A stretch of DNA of 23,800 nt, from contig JAKASC010000007.1 in the NCBI GenBank assembly GCA_021828245.1, positions 1 to 23,800 of the forward strand, read 5' to 3'. Both the position numbers and the translations under genes were made by a program. Positions 21,137-23,800 of the stretch are shown in pieces. Position 1 is the first letter of the stretch. Each line of letters starts with the position of its first letter. Origin of the DNA: Acidobacteriota bacterium. GTDB lineage: Bacteria; Acidobacteriota; Terriglobia; UBA7540. The notes beneath the pieces are model-generated. The model saw nothing but the letters and a program-made list of their open reading frames with translations, was not told the origin of the DNA and did no database searches.

Positions 21137-21354
21137 CCTGCCTTTCCTTATCGGCAGCGTTGAGGGAACGGCCCACAGAGGCGACAGAGGTCGCTCGGCT
21201 GAGGGCCAAGGCGATGCAAAGAGCCGAAGCACATGCGTGTGCGCGGTGAATGGGGCGCCGGTTGGAACTGCGGCCTCATGTCGTAACCAGCCGGCCGAAG
21301 GTAGCTTACCCATCGGCCTGTCGGCGCGTCATTCAGGTCCACAGAGCGCCCCGG

Positions 21355-22821
21355 CTACTGCCCGGAAGGCATCGAAGAAGGATCGTCGAGTTGCAATTCG
21401 TCAAGAATCTTTGGGTGCGCCTCGTCCTGGGCGAGAACTGCATGGCACATGCCGCAATGTTTTGGAATCTTCTGATAAGTCACCACGCTGTTGTGGAGCT
21501 GGCCGTGGCAACGGAAGCAGCCCGGAAAATATTTGTGCCCGAGATTGTTGGGATAAGTCCCCCACGTCACGCGCATTTTGGGAAAAACATTCCGCCGATA
21601 GATGGAGACCAAGGCTTTGCCGGCCGCCGCTATTTCTGCGGCGTTTTGGCTCGCAATGGTGGGAAAGTTGGCCCGGTAATAGGCGGCGAGCTCCTGGGGA
21701 ATCAGGTGGGCGGCTTCCGCTCGGCTGGAGTAATTCTGCTTGAGGAGCTCGACCCCTTCCTTCTTGACAAATGGGAGAGAGGGGGAAATCTTGCCGGCGG
21801 CCATCGCCCGATTCATCGCTTGGCCCGGCATGTAGAAAATGTGCGTGGGGCGGTTGTGACAATCAATACAGTCCATCACCCGGCCCTTTTGAGGGTTCAC
21901 GGTTTGGGGATTGACGCCGGGAGCCACGAAGAGCGCTTTTTTGCCGGTGCGCGAGTTTTGATATTCCACCCAGTACATTTTCTGGCGACTGGGGTCCGAG
22001 CCGTAACGGATGGTCACGCCGGGACCGACGTGCGCGCCGTGAATTCCTTCGTTACCGTCTCCGCCGCCAATGTGCATCAGCAACACAGTGTACGTCAGCG
22101 TGTTGGTTTGATCCTCGGCGTAGCGAGGAATGACCACCAGCCGATTTCCTTCAAATCGCGCCGGCCAATGGCACTGCTCGCACGTTGCCCGGGCGGGGCG
22201 AAGGCTCGTGACCGGACTTGGAATGGGTCGCGGGTAGGTATTGAACAGGACGGCAAAGACCTGGTGGATGCCTGACAGCTTGCTCCGCACAAACCACGAA
22301 GCGCCAGGCCCAATATGGCATTGCACACAGGCGACGCGGGCATGAGGCGAATGAAGATAAGCGGTGTATTCCGGCTGCATGACAGTGTGGCACGTCTCGC
22401 CACAGAAGGTCACGGTGTCCATGTAATTGACCCCGCTATAGACGAGTTGGCTACCCACGACAACGTTAACGATGGTTACCACGCCAACAAACATTAGGAG
22501 GCGCCGGAAGTCTGGATTTTGAAAGTCCAGACGCACGAAACGCGTCGGATAAATCCCGCGCTTGCGCTCACGGCGAGTTCGCAGCAGGATTCCCAGGGGA
22601 ATGAGCAGAAGACCCAAAACAAAGGCTGCCGGCAAGACCAAGAAGATGAGGATTCCGGCATAGGGGTGGGTCACTTCACCGCGGATAAAGGTGGGCAACA
22701 GGTAGAGCCAGAGGATAAAAGCCGTGGTCACAAGAACGACCCCGATGCGGCTTACCCAGTTGCTAGAAAGATAGACATAAGGGGAAAGGATATCCCTCCA
22801 CCTTTGGCCGTTTGTGCTCAT
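21355..22821 (-). CDS. Membrane-anchored six-haem cytochrome c, NapC/NirT-like
   Basis: This 488-residue protein has three hydrophobic helices (about 22-45, 53-80, 108-130) and then a periplasmic domain with six haem-binding motifs. Five are CXXCH (Cys165, 214, 318, 435, 456), and the first is CGETCH (Cys140-Cys144), a CX3CH spacing. The segments HTVMQPEYTAYLHSPHARVAC and HIGPGASWFVRSKLSG match NapC/NirT-like quinol-oxidising cytochromes. Such proteins pass electrons from the quinol pool to periplasmic reductases or other acceptors. The ATG overlaps the TGA of the upstream cytochrome b/c gene (ATGA), so the two are almost certainly coupled. An AGGAGG lies 13 nt upstream. No terminal reductase is in the window, so the acceptor is unknown. 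Confidence 0.92.
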   Translation of the reverse strand: MSTNGQRWRDILSPYVYLSSNWVSRIGVVLVTTAFILWLYLLPTFIRGEVTHPYAGILIFLVLPAAFVLGLLLIPLGILLRTRRERKRGIYPTRFVRLDFQNPDFRRLLMFVGVVTIVNVVVGSQLVYSGVNYMDTVTFCGETCHTVMQPEYTAYLHSPHARVACVQCHIGPGASWFVRSKLSGIHQVFAVLFNTYPRPIPSPVTSLRPARATCEQCHWPARFEGNRLVVIPRYAEDQTNTLTYTVLLMHIGGGDGNEGIHGAHVGPGVTIRYGSDPSRQKMYWVEYQNSRTGKKALFVAPGVNPQTVNPQKGRVMDCIDCHNRPTHIFYMPGQAMNRAMAAGKISPSLPFVKKEGVELLKQNYSSRAEAAHLIPQELAAYYRANFPTIASQNAAEIAAAGKALVSIYRRNVFPKMRVTWGTYPNNLGHKYFPGCFRCHGQLHNSVVTYQKIPKHCGMCHAVLAQDEAHPKILDELQLDDPSSMPSGQ

Positions 22822-23800
22822 CGTTCGGTTTTTTCCTCCTTCGGCGGATTGGCGGGGTCGGGGGGGTTGGGTGGTTCGACGGGCACGGTATGCCGCCGCC
22901 GTGGGCTGCGCCCCGTCAACCAAGCGGTATCCATGGGGTAAACCTCGGGATCGAAGATGACGCTATAAAAATGCCACACTAAAATGGCTAGTGCAGCCAA
23001 GACCGCCTCATAGAAATGGATCGTCGAGGCCAAGTCGAGGAAGACTTTGGGCAGCCACCTCAGAATCAGGTTGTGTCCCCAGAGCATCAGTCCAGTGAGC
23101 GTCATGATGGCGGTTCCCCAAACCATGGCCCAATATTCAATCTTCTCGACATAGCTGTGTTCGGGTAGCACAGGCGGCTCGGCGCGCAATCCGAGGTTGT
23201 AAGCCAAGCCTTGAAACGCCTGGCGCAGATCGTCCACGGTCGGCCACAAACTGCGCCAATGGCGCCGTAGCCGCTCGCTTCGCAATAAGGAGATGACGTG
23301 CATACCGGCCACCGCCATAAAGACGACGGCGGCGATCCGGTGGATGATGCCGCGCAGTGGCAGCCCAGATGATTCCCACATCAGCAAAGGTTGAGCCCAC
23401 CAAGCCGCCGGATACTTCAAAGCAAATCCCGTCCATACCAGCACCAGAAACGAGATGAGCAGCAGACCATGCTCGATGCGCTCAAAGCGGTACATCCGAA
23501 TTTGTGTTCCCTCGTTTCCCGCCTCGGGATTCAATCGCAGGGATTCAGGAGGATGGAGCCGAATTCTGCTCAGTTTATGTAGCCAATCTCCCAAGTTGTG
23601 AACGAACATCAGTCCAATCGTCAGTGGAATGATGATGAGATAAAACCACCGAACCCAAACGATTGCTTTTGATACGGTTCCCTTGCCCGCGCCCGGCATC
23701 TCATGGACGGGGCCAATCGCAAACGTGGTTCCGGCGCCGGGATGGCACTTGCCGCAGGTCTTCGGCAAATTCTTCGGATTGATGGAGGAACGCGGGTCGG
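22818..23800 (-). CDS. Cytochrome b with N-terminal c-type haem region (5' end outside window)
   Basis: About 327 residues are visible; the frame is open to the window edge (DPRSSINPKNLPKTCGKCHPG), so the gene begins beyond 23800. One CXXCH (CGKCH) is seen near the visible start, so an N-terminal c-type haem domain precedes the membrane part. The rest resembles a b561/formate dehydrogenase gamma-type cytochrome b with four to five helices. Histidines lie in RIEHGLLLISF, GIIHRIAAVVF, GMHVISLL, STIHFYEAVL and LVWHFYSVIFDPEVYP, which would bind two b haems. The C terminus is Pro-rich (VEPPNPPDPANPPKEE). It overlaps the six-haem cytochrome gene downstream. Together they probably form a quinol-linked electron-transfer unit; the partner enzyme is outside the window. 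Confidence 0.88.
   Translation of the reverse strand, partial: DPRSSINPKNLPKTCGKCHPGAGTTFAIGPVHEMPGAGKGTVSKAIVWVRWFYLIIIPLTIGLMFVHNLGDWLHKLSRIRLHPPESLRLNPEAGNEGTQIRMYRFERIEHGLLLISFLVLVWTGFALKYPAAWWAQPLLMWESSGLPLRGIIHRIAAVVFMAVAGMHVISLLRSERLRRHWRSLWPTVDDLRQAFQGLAYNLGLRAEPPVLPEHSYVEKIEYWAMVWGTAIMTLTGLMLWGHNLILRWLPKVFLDLASTIHFYEAVLAALAILVWHFYSVIFDPEVYPMDTAWLTGRSPRRRHTVPVEPPNPPDPANPPKEEKTER

Noticed and set aside
1..23800. Search for CRISPR arrays, insertion sequences, integrases and prophage genes.
   Set aside because: No regularly spaced repeats, transposase or phage genes were seen; the only notable direct repeat is the pdxS-derived 27 bp.

Overview
The window reads as chromosomal DNA of a GC-rich, Gram-negative bacterium. 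An Acidobacteriota-like soil or subsurface lineage is my best guess, at moderate confidence. This rests on the mix of genes: a lipopolysaccharide/exopolysaccharide heptose cluster, multihaem NapC-like cytochromes, a radical SAM/SPASM protein, a secreted propeller-like protein and many ordinary housekeeping genes. I see no insertion sequence, prophage, integrase or CRISPR array.

Layout. (1) 1-2750: the end of an APC amino-acid permease, a Uma2-type nuclease-fold protein, and a stand-alone protein with a type I restriction HsdR N-terminal domain. (2) 2850-3225: a decayed fragment of mnmG (gidA) beside an intact tRNA-Arg(CCG) with its own promoter, on the minus strand. (3) 3590-8300: an alcohol dehydrogenase-like oxidoreductase, a small Cys-rich exported protein, a secreted propeller-like protein, a pterin carbinolamine dehydratase (minus strand, with a very good promoter), a glyoxalase II-like metallo-hydrolase and a helical-repeat protein. 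(4) 8400-12260: the PLP synthase genes pdxS and pdxT, separated by about 2.3 kb. Between them lie a nucleotidyltransferase/small-protein pair, a broken hicBA toxin-antitoxin locus, a DinB/YfiT-like protein and an OsmC-like protein. A 27-bp perfect copy of the 3' part of pdxS sits where the hicA reading frame loses its family similarity. (5) 12270-19860: a plus-strand surface-polysaccharide cluster holding a low-molecular-weight phosphatase, HldA-type heptose kinase, polyprenyl sugar-phosphate transferase, HddA, HddC, O-antigen ligase/polymerase and GmhB. (6) 19930-23800, minus strand: a radical SAM/SPASM protein behind a perfect CRP/FNR-type palindrome, a six-haem NapC/NirT-like cytochrome and a cytochrome b/c protein that runs off the window.

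How the genes fit together. GmhB, HddA and HddC together are the kinase, phosphatase and nucleotidyltransferase of the GDP-D-glycero-alpha-D-manno-heptose route, and the HldA-type kinase belongs to the ADP-beta-heptose route. The isomerase GmhA is not in the window. The sugar-phosphate transferase and the Wzy/WaaL-like protein would start and polymerise or ligate the glycan. PdxS and PdxT form the ribose 5-phosphate-dependent PLP synthase. The two cytochromes form a membrane electron-transfer module.

The items most worth a second look are the hicA/pdxS scar, the nucleotidyltransferase pair with a possibly leaderless promoter, the phosphatase whose only sensible start is an ATC codon, the heptose kinases of both anomeric types in one cluster, the CX3CH haem motif, and the CRP/FNR operator. 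I did not find a clearly new multi-gene system; the nucleotidyltransferase pair is the nearest candidate.
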